The notes under the pieces were generated by a model that saw only the letters and a list, made by a program, of their open reading frames with translations, searched no databases and was not told where the DNA came from. Shown here one piece after another: positions 10,555 through 24,500 of a stretch of 64,000 bases of DNA. Both the position numbers and the translations under genes were made by a program. Source of the DNA: Alviniconcha marisindica (taxonomy: Eukaryota > Mollusca > Gastropoda > Provannidae); assembly GCA_018857735.1 (NCBI GenBank), contig JABMCL010001253.1, positions 217,501 through 281,500 of the forward strand, written 5' to 3'. How positions within the stretch are numbered: position 1 is the stretch's first letter; each line of letters starts with the position of its first letter.

Positions 10555-12517
10555 ATGGAAGAGGGCAGCAAAATGGCTGAGAAAACAAATGGGTTAAGTC
10601 CCCCTCAGGGTGGTGGGTTTCACCGACTGCCGCAGATACCTACCATGAGTCGCAACGTCAAGATTGCACAGAGCAAGACGAGTGCCAAGCTTGAGACTGT
10701 AAAAATAGAAAGTGTTGATGAAGCTGCTGTGATCCACATTGAAGGCACTGATAAAGTGGTCAAGATCAGCAGTGATGGATCGACGGAGACCACAGAATCT
10801 GCGCTGGTTGTGCCCCCGCAGGAAACTGGCGGGAAAGAAGGCGAGAACAAGAACGGTCAGGAAGCAGTGCCAACCAGGAGCCCAAGAAAACGGCGGAGGT
10901 CAACCAAGCATGATGCTGTTGACACTCCCAAGGAGAAGGAAAAGACCCCACCCAAGGTGAAGGTAGAGTCCGGTAGGAAGAAAGGGAAAGACATTCCCAA
11001 ACCAAGTGGCAGCAAGAGAGCAGGAAAGAATACCCTGCAGGCAAAATCCGTTGCCAACACAGAATCAGAGACCCCTAAGTCAGGTTCAGGGAGAAAGGCA
11101 GCTAAGTCAACCCCAAAAGCAGATTTGGGAAAAATGGGAAAGAAGAATACTCCAGGGCTAGGTTCTTCACCAGTAGAAAAGAAATCCACCCCAAAGGCTT
11201 TGAGGAAACAGCCACCCTCCAGTGAGTTGGATTCTACCCAGTCTGCCAGTGACACAGTTTCTGCAGGTGGAGGTGATACTGACAAGGCAAAACCTGTGTC
11301 AAAGACGACAGTTTCAGCGATAAAGAGCATCCTTGAATCTGCCCCTGTGCTGCCTGAATATGTTCCAGAACAAACAAGCGGCTCAAAGGCACCGCAGGAA
11401 TCACAGGAGACAGCTGACGTTAGCAAGGGAGAGACAGATGCAAATGATAGAAAGGGAGAGGCAGATGCAAAAGTCAGTGAGAAGAAAGCATCTGAGCCCA
11501 AGGACACCACCTCAAAGTCAATGGAAAAACCACAAAAAGCAGCAGAACCTAAGATTAAGGCGGCAGAACCCAAGATGTACTACTCAGAAGCTGGCCGAAT
11601 TTTACCCAGGACAGTTTTGCTGCGAGAAAGTGAGCGGCCGTCCGACAGCCAGTTGGCTCGAATTATGGAAGGCAAGACAAACGAGTATGATATCTCACAT
11701 CCAGTTAAGTGGCGCATAGGAGATCTATTGTGGGGCCACGTCAGTGGACATCCATATTGGCCAGGCATGATATCCAGTGATCCTTTCTCAGGTCTCTTCA
11801 CCACTATCAAGGGAGGGTCGCGAATCAGCCGACTCTACCATGTGCAATACTTTGGTGACGAAGCTGAAAGAGGGTGGGTAGGGGAGGCATCCTCCATGCC
11901 ATTTGAAGGGAAGCAAAAAATGGTGGATCTGGGTGCTGCACAAATCAAGGTTACAAAAGACAGGAGCAAGAAGAACAAACTCCAGCAAGCTTTCTGTCCC
12001 AATCAGCGTCGCAAAGCAGCCTGGGACTTGGCTGTTGCTGAAGCTGAGGATGCCTTGACCTTGGACAAGGAGGAGCGCATTGATAAATACACGTTTGTGT
12101 ATGAGTTTCTGCCTAACAAGAACCCGCCCAAGCTTGATTCTACCACCAAGGGTGCTACTGCCTCTCCAACATCCAATTCTGTAGAAAAGAGAGGGCTTAA
12201 GCGAAAAGAACCTTTGCCAGATTCAGATGAAGGAAGCGATGAAGAGCATGGGACATTGGCACCAAAACGGCAGCGGCGTGATGTCAGCACGCCAACAAGT
12301 CAGAGGTCACGTGGTCGAGAAGAGGGCTCCTTTGAGACATACTGCATTAAGCATCGCGAGTCTGTTCGAGAGGAACACCCAGACTACAGTGGCAGTATGG
12401 TAATCGAGGCCTTGAAACAGCAGTGGGCCCTCATGACTCCACAGCAACGCCTGCGGTACAAGTCCAAGTTTTCTGGGACTCCTGCAGTTGAACTGATGGA
12501 GGTTGAAAGTGCAACAG
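10555..12517 (+). CDS. NSD2: NSD coding exon 1: N-terminus, PWWP1, HMG box
   Basis: The acceptor AG is at 10537-10538; 16 untranslated bases precede the start codon. The first 370 codons are rich in Lys, Ser, Thr, Pro and Glu, with basic runs such as PRKRRRS (nuclear localisation) and repeated GSGRK/STPK motifs. PWWP1 starts at [20 protein letters not shown] (the PYWP variant of the PWWP signature) and includes the [15 protein letters not shown] core typical of NSD proteins. Near the end, [20 protein letters not shown] through LTPQ-like and YKSKF residues forms the HMG box. Donor GTTAGT is at 12518; the exon ends in phase 1. An antisense ORF of 238 residues over this exon is a composition shadow. 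Confidence 0.93.
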
Positions 12518-15500
12518 GTTAGTAAGTCTTCAGGGAGTTTGGAGAGAGAAAAAATCAGAATTTGGTGGAGCTTTTGCAGGTTGTGGCAAAAATGGTCTCT
12601 TACTACATGGGTCAGGAAAATTGAGCTGAGCGTGTCTGGGTCAGGAGATGGTGTACATTTGTTCAAAATCATGACCCACCCCTCCCCTCCCCAGCATTGA
12701 AAGCTCAGTAATTGACTCAGTGAGTAAAATAAACTACAAGATATATTTATTAAAAGCAAAATACAACTCGGACACACATTGATGTTGAAAAGAGAGATGT
12801 ACTACATTGTTAGCACGCCGCAAACACCGTCTTGCAGTGAGAAGATGAATTTTTTTCCAATTGAGTCATTTGCAAGATTTCCGTAGTGTATGCACATGGC
12901 GGTTTCCATGAGCTTCCCTCACATACAGTCATCACTCGTGGCTTTCAAGTTCTTGTTTATTTTCTTCTGCCTCCTCTATAATACATCATTACAATCAAAG
13001 TCTACAGGTCAACTGTTACGGAGGATGTTGGAAACAGATTGTATTAGTACTACTACTGGTATAGTAGTAGTAGTACATCTCCATGTAATGTCGCCTGTAT
13101 GTCGGGAATGAGAAGACATTGTAAATTTCATCATTTGCAACGTTTCCATAGCTCAAGACATAATGGTTTCATGTTACTTGTATTTAATGGAAAACAGTAT
13201 GTATAGTACGTAAACATTACACTTTATGGAATTATTGTTGACAGTTTCAATTGCTGATTTCCTTATTGAGGTAGGTGACAAGCTTTAAAAAAAAACACTG
13301 TCAGTTGTCACTGCTTTTGGATTACATAGTCCAAGTTTAATCTGAGTGACGGTAAAAAGAAAGTGATTGTGCTCAGGCCCCAACAAGCGTTCCCCCAGGA
13401 AGAGTCGCCCATCCCTGAAGAAACTGGAGGCTGAGGGAGACAGAGGACCCGAAGACTCCAGGCGACAGAGGCGTACAATGGACACAGCTGAAAGTGCAAT
13501 GGATACGGTGCGTGTTGAGTGTGTGCTTGGGGAATTTAGGGGTTGATGTTTAGTACCAATGCTGTGTGAGTTATTTGAGGGGTGGGGTGGGGGGGGGGGG
13601 GGGGACATTTGGTCTCTCAGTCTCACAATATTACTAACTCATAAAATATAATTTGGTGCTAGGAATACTAGTAGCAGCAGTCATCGTGACATGTTTTCAA
13701 ACCTCCCTCCCCAATGTTATGGCAAAAGGTAGTAATTTAAATAAAGTTCATGTGGCCAAAACAAGTTAATGGCTTAACAAAAGTGAGGAATAATCACTGT
13801 TTTTTATCTGACCAGAACCTTAATAATCCTTTTCATACAAACTGCATTTAAAATATCAAATTACATGGGTTTTGTGCACTTTTTTGCTGCACCAACATCT
13901 CCAAAGTGACCCTTTTGTTCGAAGGAGTGAAGGTCACAAATTTGCTTAATACCTCCTTTGAACAGTTTTGTGTTACAAGTGTTCATTTTTAGTTTTGACC
14001 TTTTGTGAGTTTCATGTGTTCTTTTGTAATATTGTATCTCATCTGCTTTATTTATTCTTTCAGACTGAAAAAGAAGGGACATCAGAAACAGAGGTGAGCA
14101 TGCTGTGTATTATGTATCATCATGATCCATGATTAATGCTAATAATAGCATGTGATGACCATCTTAAATGATTTGCACATTGTACTTGTGCAACGTAGCA
14201 TGATACGATGCTGTTTGATGTTTACATGTACTTTGAGCTTTATTGAAATTCTGTCATCTTCATTTGTAGTTCAGTTAACTGTGGTTTATATGTGTTCTCG
14301 GAAAAGCCTGCATGTAAGTGCTTTACCCCATCTCTCTGTTGTCCCAGCATTGCTTTTGAAACAGTTGTGGACACTGTGTGTCTACTGACCGTAAGAAGTG
14401 GGGGTCAGTCGACATTGATGGAAAATGTTTTGCCTTATAGTTATAGACCAAAATTTATGATAAGTCAGTGCAACATGATCGGGCAGACACCAGTGTGGTT
14501 GAATTGAGTAAAACAGCAGTAATGAGCTGAGTTTGATGTTGGGATAATGCAGTATTTCTGCACAATGTTGCAGTTTTGTGGTGCAGGACATGCTCTTGGT
14601 GTCTCAGACCGTCTGGGACAAAATGTTTATTGTGCATACTAATGACACTTTATCTCTGTTTTTTTGGGTTGCCTATCTGCAGACATCAGTACGCAGGCGG
14701 AAGCGAAAGTCGGCAGCTGCTACAGAAGAGGAGCAAACTGTTTCAGAAGCAAGCGTCAGCATCAAGTCAAAAACTAGCAACGATTCAGATTCAAACTCTG
14801 ATTTGCAGGCAAGAGAAAATAATGAAGCATTTTTTGGAATGTGGTGTTAATACTAACAAAAAGCTATGCCTAGTTTTATATGCATTTGGAAAATTGTACA
14901 AGTGCTGACATCTCCTAACTGGATTTTTGTTATATTCGTTGAGAGTATAGAACCTGCTGTGAGGCAAATTTTGTTGCAAACTGACTCCTCTTCTGGTGTT
15001 GCTGACCAGTTTGACTGCTTATTATGTATGCTTAATCTTTTCCTGATTTTGAAGTAATACAGACCAGCTTGCATCTACACTCACCCATAGAACCAGTGAC
15101 AAAGGAATTGTCCTGCCACCCCATAATTATTTGTCTGGTGTTTAGATGATGATAAAATGTAAACGCCAGTCAAAATTTTGTTGGCTTGTGTGAAATTTTT
15201 CAATTCTTCAATTCAGAAACTTTAATCATCCCACAAGGGGAAATTCCACCAAACATCTGACAAAAACTTTAACCTTGGGAGTTGTGTTAGCTCCTATCTA
15301 AGCAAGGTTTTTAGACTTCGCTTCAGTGTACTCAGCGCTGCAAAAGCAGCTTAGCGGGACCACCCATTTCTTGCCAGTTTTGGTGGATGCATGTCTGGCG
15401 CTAAAGCCTCAAGAGCCAGCCCACCCTTCCTCATGTCTTTGCCACGGTGGGTCACACCACAGCCAGCAGGGGAAGGTCTGTTTTCCACATGCACATGAGA

Positions 15501-18500
15501 GGAAGGGGAACTGGAACTGGCTATGGTGCGATCAGCTGCAGCAGAGATGTGAGGCTGAGCAGTGCTTGCATCTGTAAAGGGTGTTCTTTTGTCATTGGCG
15601 GAACCTGCCACAAGTATCATTTTTGTCATGACAAAAGTTTTGTCATGACAAGCTTACTTCTGTCAGGACAAACGTGTTTGTTGCGACAAACAATTTTGTT
15701 GCAACAAAAGTTTAGTGGTGGCGAGCATACTTTTGTCGCAACAAAACATGTCTTTTGTCGCAACACGTTTGTTGCGACAAAAATTATCCTTGCGGCAGCT
15801 CCCACCAATCATTCTTTATGTAGTGTGAAGTCACTGGCTAGCAAAGTAATTTCAACCGTTAAGCCAAAGCCTTTCTTCATCAGAGATGCATTGCAAGTCC
15901 TGATGTATGAAGTCTTGTAGAAGAGACTGAAGCCAACCACTGATTGGCTGTTTAGTTTGTTTTGTGACCTGGCTGTAGGCCATTGTTTATCGTTATGGAA
16001 AACAGGAGAAATTCTGCCACTGTTTCTGTGGCAGAATGGCTGAAGATTTTGGGCACAGATAACCTGCTGTTTTAATGTTAAGAACCGAAGTGATCAGATA
16101 TTTGCCAGATCAAAAACAAGTTGGCAAAGCTGTATTCAGAGTGGCCTTATTTCTCACGGCCTTTGTCCAGTCAGAAGCACCTGATGATGATTATTTGACC
16201 AAATCTGAAGCGAGAACTTTTGTTATTCTTTCTTTGATTTACATATTTGGGTGTCATGGATTGGCTTTCACAGGATGTATTAGAGTTTGCTTGCAGTGTG
16301 CAAATCCAGTGTATTTCAGCTAGCCAGTGGCAAGTTTGTACTGTGCACTGTTCGTGACCTCGAATCACTATCTGCGACAGGATGAGCCTCGGCCTAAAGG
16401 GCGACCGCCAAAGATGGAGGAAGAGTACGTTCTGGAGATCTTCAAGTTGAACAACACGGCGCCAACCAAAAAGGAAAACCTGTGTGCTGTTTGTGAGGAG
16501 ACTGGAGAGCTGGTAGAGTGCCACGGTGTCTGTCAGAACTATTTCCACGCTGCCTGCATAGATCTGAAGGGATCCACTGAGGAGTTTAAGTGCCAGGAAT
16601 GTGTGTCAGGTAAAAAGCAGCATTACCAATGATAATAATGATGATGAATACTTAGAGTGCCTAACCTGCACAGGCCCAAAGTACATATTGTCAAAATTCA
16701 ACGCATACAACATGAATGCACACACACACGCATGCAGACACGCGTGCGCATACGCACACAGACACACACACACCAGTCGCATATCAGGGCAGTGAGACTG
16801 AAGAAAAGAGGTTTTCAAGGAGGGATGTGTTTCTGACATGACCCTAGTATGTTGGATTAGACTGGTGTGAGTACTTCATGTGCAGTTGCATGGAAAAAGA
16901 AAGCAAGAAGAGAAAAATGGTGCAAGTGCAAAATGAAAGAAAATTCAAACAAGGCAGTTGATTTTGCAGAAGGGGGGTGGGGATGCATTTAAGAAAAACA
17001 AAAAAATTCTTCTTCTTACAAACTTGCTGCTGAAAGTTTGGGAAATATCACTTATGACATAGATGTCTTTACCGTGTTTTTGTACAATTTGTTTACTACA
17101 TCTTCATGACAGATAATTGGTCAAATTAAAAACATTCCTTCTTCTCACAGACTTGCTGCCAAAACTTTGTGAAATACCACTTGTGACATGGATGTTTTTA
17201 CTGTGTTTTTGTACAGTTTGTTTACTGCATCTTCATGATAGATAGATAATTGGTAGTTGTCCACTATGTGTGAGTTATATCTGGGTGAAGGTCTTCATGA
17301 AGTTTATGCTTTTTTGCGTAGGAGAACACAAATGCTTCTTCTGCAAAAAAGCAGACAAGGAGACAAAACGCTGTGCTGTCTCACAGTGTGGCAAGTTTTA
17401 CCACGAGGAGTGTGTGAAGAAAATGCCCCATGCTCGCTTCGAAGGAAAAGGCTTTACCTGCCCTCATCATATCTGTGCTACCTGTGCTGCCGATTCCACC
17501 CGTAATCCAAAGTCTGCCAAAGGTATCTGAGGTTTAAACAGTGTTAATTTGTTATGCTTGCACCTTTGAGTAAAGCAGTGATTTTGGAAGCTCATTTAAA
17601 AATATTAGCAGTTTTTTTTTTGGGGGGGGGGGGGGTTGTATTGTAACAAAGTCCAACAGTTTTTCAGTTGACTGATTTAATGAGTGGATGAATTGATAAG
17701 TTACAGTCTCGGTTTGGTATTGATTGGAGTTACAAAATCAGGAAAAAATTTCACCCCACTAAAATGACATCTGGTGGTAATCATTTTTATCAGTTTAAAC
17801 CCCAACATCACTCTGCTATCACACCCAAAATTTGCTGGACCTCAGGTTGGTCGTTTTTGCTTTTTTGATTCTTAGTTATGCTTTTTAGCTTAGGAATGCT
17901 AACAAATAACAGATCCCATTCTAAAAGATCTTGCTGCGCACGTTTCCGTCTTGCAGGCCGCCTCTACCGGTGCATCCGTTGCCCAACGGCATACCATGTG
18001 GGCGATTTCTGCATAGCAGCAGGGAGTGTGCATCTTGGTGGCTACCACATTCTCTGCAGCAACCACTTCCAGCCTGTCAAGAGTCACAAACATCACCTGC
18101 GTATTAACGTGTCCTGGTGCTTCAGTTGCAGCAAAGGTGGGCCTAGTTTTGTGCAATGGAATGGCAACTTTAAATTTAAAATGAAAAATGTAAGTGTTCA
18201 CACAGCTTTGTCTCTGTTGTGACTGACATGACATTTTTTTAATTAAATATGTGTGCTCACACATCTTTATGCCATGACTGACATACTAGTTACAAGTACT
18301 GTAAATATGCAGGTGTCGTTCACATGACGTATGGTGTGTTTTTTCCTATCTGTCGAGCACAGTCTATTCAGTCAAGTTGGGATGACTCTCTGTTCATGTT
18401 GGAAGTGCCTACCCAGTCCAGTGTGTACAGACAAATGGTTACTTGATTCAGCATTCTTTCCCAGCCGTAAAGTGCAGTTATGGGAATATATGATGTTATG

Positions 18501-21500
18501 CTTTGTCCAGTAACATAGGTGGCAAATTGTGCAGCAAGGGTAAGACTCTCCCTGCAGCATTCTCCCTCATGCTGTAAACTGAAACTGAACCCTGGGCCTC
18601 AAGCTGAAGCATAATGTGATAAGAATCAAAACACAAGGGAGTTAATTAGCACTTGAAAGACGTCTCACAAGCACAGCAACAAAGGCACGATGTCTTCCAA
18701 GCGCTAATTAACCCCATTGTGTGTTGACTCTGCACAAGCACTCTGGGCCTCATTTTGTTTCATAATGTGATAAGTGGTGACTGCATTGTGTGATAAGTGG
18801 TGACTGCATTGTGTGATAGGTGATAACTGCATTGTGTCTCCTCACAGGTGGCAGTTTAGTGTGCTGCGAGACATGTCCAGCAGCATTCCATACGGACTGT
18901 GCCAATCTGACCAGCATGCCAGAAGATGCCTGGTACTGCAGTGACTGTTTGAGTGGCAAGAAACCACTGTATGGCGACATCATCTGGATCAAGATCGGCA
19001 ACTACAGGTACCTGGCAGCACCAGGAACACCGCAAACAGAAACACATCACAGATCTGCAAAGATTGTAAAAACACCACACAGTTGTAGCTGAAATCTGTC
19101 CTAGCTGAAGCTTTTAATGTCATAAGTGCAGGTCTGTTATGCTCTAGGTTGGTTGCTGTGTTGCAGCTAAGATCTATCATCCTTTGTATACTGCTTGTTA
19201 CATGATAGCTTGTCATGTGTTAAAGCTAAGATCCTGTCACACTTTGCAGGCTGGTCCTCCCGAATGGAGCCTGGGGATGTCTGATGTCACCCCATGTCTT
19301 AAACCTCAGGGCTGTCATTTGATTCCCCTTTCCTATTTCCTCTCTTGTTTTTCTGCCTAGTGTCTTAGGTGGGTTTTTTCTGCTAATGGTCCATTGTCCT
19401 TACTTTTTTCCAGAAAACTCAGTTTTTTTGTATGGCTCTTGTTGAGCAGCAAGTAGATGAAAGTTGGTAGGTGGTATGTGCAGCATGCTGCCATAGGGCA
19501 CTGGTGTTTGCCATTGTACATTTGTGTAACGTTTTTTTAAATTTATGACAGTTTGATTGCCCCAAGGTGAAGACATTAAAAGTCACTAACTAACATGCAT
19601 GTTGCATGCTGTACTATAGCTGAACTGTCTGATAACCTGTGCCTACTACATCTTCAGAGGTCTTATGCCCTGCACACTGTTTTCTGTGTTACAGGTGGTG
19701 GCCAGCTGAGATCTGCCACCCTCGTAATGTCCCCACCAACATTCAGGAGATGGCGCACTCTGTGGGAGAGTTTCCGGCCAGGTTCTTTGGTTCCCATGAC
19801 TACTACTGGACTCACCAGGGCAGGTCAGTAGCAAACCTGGCAAAGGCAACAGATACGTTTAATCTGGGATTGACACAGGCACTGTATGACTGGCAGTATG
19901 GTCCATGCGTTGTGACAGCGTGTAGGTACACACGTTCTTTAAACATCGTGAAATGTAGCCAGATCTGCTGAGGTTTGCTTTTCGCTGCGGAGGTGTAACA
20001 CCTCTTCTGACAGTGCTTTCAAATTGGGATGGTTTAGGCCAGAAAGTTCTGAGCACTTGCCAATGCACACACAAGTGGTGTGAACCCTTTGACTTGAAAT
20101 CTAGAGAAGTTCTTACCTTTGCAGCATGTACTGTTGTGACGGACCCATTTTTGTTGCAGTCTGGACATGTTTTGTTGTTGTGCAGGGTGTTCCTGTTCCA
20201 AGAAGGTGACCGAGGCAGCAAGGACACGTCAGCATCCAGGGGTCTGTTCAAGATGTACTACAAAGGTAATCCTCATCACCAGCACATGCATCAATCACCC
20301 AGGCATATTCCAGGAAGAAAAATATAGACAATTCATTCTGCTTTCAAGGGTCTGGTCACACCAGACAACACTGTTAGTATACGAAGGTGAAGGGGGCAGG
20401 AATAAATAGGGGTGGTGATTAATGAATAAAGCTGTGGACCTGTCGGTGTGTGTGCAGGAAACTGCTCATGACTGAGGAATGTCTGTCCATTTTTATTTTT
20501 TTTTCGTTTTTCCCCATCTTTTGTGTGTATGGTTGATGTATTAGATGTTTGCGATTTGTTTTCTGTTTGCTTTTCTGTTGTTATTTACAACATTTTACAG
20601 GTGCAAGAAGTGTACACAGCAACACAACAGTTTGCTACCACACAGGATGTATTTCTCAAATCAAGTAGACTCATCCATTCATTCATTTGGTGTTTGTTTT
20701 TGGTATAGTTCCTTGTGACACTGTACTTGTACACTGATGCTTCTGTGTGGCAGGGGTGAAAGAGGCCACCGAGGCCTTCAAATTGTGGAAGGCAGCCAAG
20801 GAGAATAAGGAGCAAATAGAACAGGAGAAAAATGACCGCAAACCTGCGCCGTTCAAATTTGTCAAGGTGAGCACACACACAACACCTTTTCCTTGTTGCT
20901 TTTTTGCCTTGAATTTTCTTTAGGTTGATACTAATGCAGCAGTGACTGCATGCAGAAAAGGGAAGCTTTAGATTGCTTTTTATTTCTTTCTGCTATTGAT
21001 GGGTGTTTCAGTTTGTCCATTGTGTCTAAAAATGAAACATATGTACCTAAAAGCACAGGGTAAAATGAAATAGATTTACCTGAAAGCATAGGATGAAATC
21101 AGCAGATTTACCTGGGGGGGGGGGGGGGGGGTGATATGGACATTTTTGACCCAAGCACAGTGCTGATTTTCAGATGGCATTCCTATATGTTTGTCCTTTG
21201 TCCTTCAGATCAACGTGCCAGTGGGCAACGTGCAGGTGAACAAGGCAGACCTGTCCGAGATCCCTCGCTGCGAGTGTAAACCTGATCAGGAAAACCCGTG
21301 CAGTTCCGACACGGAATGCCTGAATCGTATGCTGATGTACGAGTGCAGCCCTGCGGTGTGCCCAGCCAAAGAGGCCTGCGGCAACCAGCGCTTCCAAAAG
21401 CGCCAGTATCCAGAGAGCACTCCGTATCGCACAGAGTCGCGAGGCTGGGGGCTCAAGACACTGGTGGATATTAAAAAGGTGAGCTCTCTTTGCCAGGGAT

Positions 21501-24500
21501 TGGAAGTCCAAGGGACTGAAGTCAGTTTTTGCACTCTTTGCCAGGGATTGGAAGTCCAAGGGACTGAAGTCAGTTTTTGCACTCTTTGCCAGGGATTGGA
21601 AGTCCAAGGGACTGAAGTCAGTTTTTGTCATTTGCCTGAACCACTGCACTGTGGGTGTTTTCAGTCACAGTATTTGTCAGAATATATACTTTTTGTTTCA
21701 TACTAAATACCGTACTTCTTGACCTACATATATTAGATTTTTCTTTGTTGTCAGTTGTTCAGCAGAAATAGATTAAACTTGGACTAGTGTAAAACTATAT
21801 GAAAAAGCCTCTTTTGACTATTGAGTGGATGTGTGTGTGTAGAAGAGGTGGTGTTAATATGATTACTGATTTCCTGTACAGTGTAAATATGTACATTTTT
21901 GTGTAAAGCGCTTTGAGCTAAGTCATGTTATGAACATTATGCTATAGAAGTGCTATGTTTTATTAGTATATGCTGAACTAAGATAATTCTGTAACATTTG
22001 TCCCAAGCCAGAAAATTCCATTAAGAGAGCGAAAACAGAATTATAGATAAACATAAAAAATACACAGCAAAAAATAAAAAGAGGCTGAAGTCTTGAAGAT
22101 TTTATGTTTTTTGCATCACATCTGATGACTTCCTCAGGGCCAGTTTGTCAATGAGTATGTGGGCGACCTGATCGACGAAGAGGAATGCAAGCGTCGCATC
22201 GAGCAGGCACATGAAGACAATGTCACCAACTTCTACATGTTGACTGTGGACAAGAATCGCATCATCGATGCAGGGCCCAAGGGCAACAACTCCCGTTTCA
22301 TGAACCACAGCTGTGAGCCCAACCTGGAGACGCAAAAATGGACGGTGAATGGGGACGTCAGAGTGGGGCTCTTCGCCATTCGCGATATCCCTGCTGGTGA
22401 GCAGCACCTTTGGAAGCTTTTTGTTGTGGGGAATGGGATAATTGTTGATGGATCAACTTTTCTGCGTTTCATATCATGTTCTTGTTTTTCAGTTTTATTA
22501 CAATCACATTCAAACCCAGATGATGGAATTCATGAGTACCGAGTTTTACCCACGAAGGTATTAGATTCAGTGATGTTGGCTAAATTTCAAGGTCATGGCC
22601 TATATAAAAGTAGAAGATGGAAACTACTTGTATATGTAGTCAGTTCTTATCCAGGTAGGTTCGGAATTTTGGCTTATAACGCATGCTTGGTGTATGATTG
22701 TTAAGTGCCATAGTAGAAAGTTAGCAACTGCTCTTTTTTGGGGTTGGTCATGTATTACAGTGACTTGTCGACAGCTGTTTCCAGTAAGGCCGTGAAGCCG
22801 TCAGTGACAATAATGCTGGGCATTGCATTTGATTAACAGGCTCTGAGCTGACATTCAACTACAATCTGGAATGCCTTGGCAATGAGAAAACCAAGTGTTC
22901 TTGTGGCTCAGAAAACTGCAGTGGCTTTCTTGGAGTGCGGCCAAAGGTAAGACTTAATCATAATAAATTAAAAGTATTTATAGAGCACAAAATGTTGTCC
23001 AGGGTCTATTCTAAGCGCATGCACGCACATACATACTCACAGGCACCCACACACATGGGAATACTGACTTGACACGATTTAATTTTCCGCTGGACAGTGT
23101 CAGTGTTGACTGTATAGTGTATGTTTGGTATCACCCACTGAACTTCAGGCTTTCACAAGCACAGACTGCCAGATGCACAATGGCTGCACTCACAGCTGTG
23201 TATTTGCAACCATCCACCATTGATTTTTTACCTTACTAGGACATAACTTTTTTTTATTGAAGTCCTGTTGATAGAACATATGAAGCCTCTTTGCTTTGGG
23301 TAACCCTTTGATGGATTCTTAGCTTGACGTTGAGCAACGAGATTGCAGACGCAGCATATTGTGTGGCCGATATGCATATAACTGTGTAACTGAATTGTTC
23401 ATTGGCAACAGATTTTCCAGATTGCAGAATTTTTCAAAGTATTACAAGTATTCCATTCTGATCTTAAAGACACTGCAAATAGGGTGTCATTGTAAATGGA
23501 TTTGCAGTTAATTACTTTTTAACATAGTCTGCACAACGTGCAACACATCTTTTGTGCAGACTCAAGCCGCAGTGGCCGTGGAGAAGAAGAAGAAAGAGAA
23601 AGAGGGGAAGAAGAAGAAGAAACGAAAGCATCAGGAGATGAAGAAGGAGCATGAAGATGAGTGTTTCCGATGCGGAGAGGGGGGAGAGTTGGTGATGTGC
23701 GACAAGCCTAACTGCCCCAAAGTCTACCATTTGCAGTGCCTTAACCTGGCTAAACCCCCTCATGGTAGGTTGAGTTTATTATCCATGCATGAGAGTGATT
23801 ATTCGTCTGGGGAAAAAACGGAGGAGCTTTCTCCCAGGCTATTTAAGTGAGAGTTTTCAAACAGCAGAACATGATATGCTGTGTTGAACAATACCTGTTC
23901 ATGTTGCAGACATCAGATTTTTCTGTCAATAGACGGAATCCCATCACATGAATAATGACCTAATCTGCAGGCTGAAGCAGCATGTCAAAGGTAACGAGTA
24001 GTTCAGATGAGAACAACTGTGCGTTTCCAGTCTGCCTAAGACAGTTGTGGTTATCTCCTGCAATTCTTTGTTCATGGGTGCTTTAAAAATAATAATTATG
24101 TGACCATGGTGGTGATGTGGTTTATATAAAATGTTCGGCATGGTGGTGATGTGGCTTATATAAACTGTTATAAAAATATGTTTTGGATGGCCAGTCTATG
24201 ATCAGCATTGCCGAGCCGATAATTGTGTCCTGGCTGAAAGTGAAACTGTCCAGACAGACCATATACTTCAAGGGGCAGTTGCTGGGTGCTCTTTCTTTTG
24301 CTGTATGCTGAGTTTGCCACAGAATCAGTCGGCTGTGGCTGGGCCAGAACTTGAGCACAAGAGAATAAGCTGTTGAAAAGCTACCCCTTTTGTGACTTGC
24401 ATAAAAATTAAACATGAAATATGTGGTGATGTGCATCTGGCCATTTTTCAGAGACTGTTGTAGGTGAGGTCTTGTAAGACATTGATGATGATAGTCATCG

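Noticed and set aside
10857..11573. 238-residue minus-strand open frame
   Set aside because: It lies antisense to the NSD first coding exon. The sense frame shows a basic nuclear N-terminus followed by PWWP, and the antisense text is a composition shadow with Phe/Ser/Leu runs.
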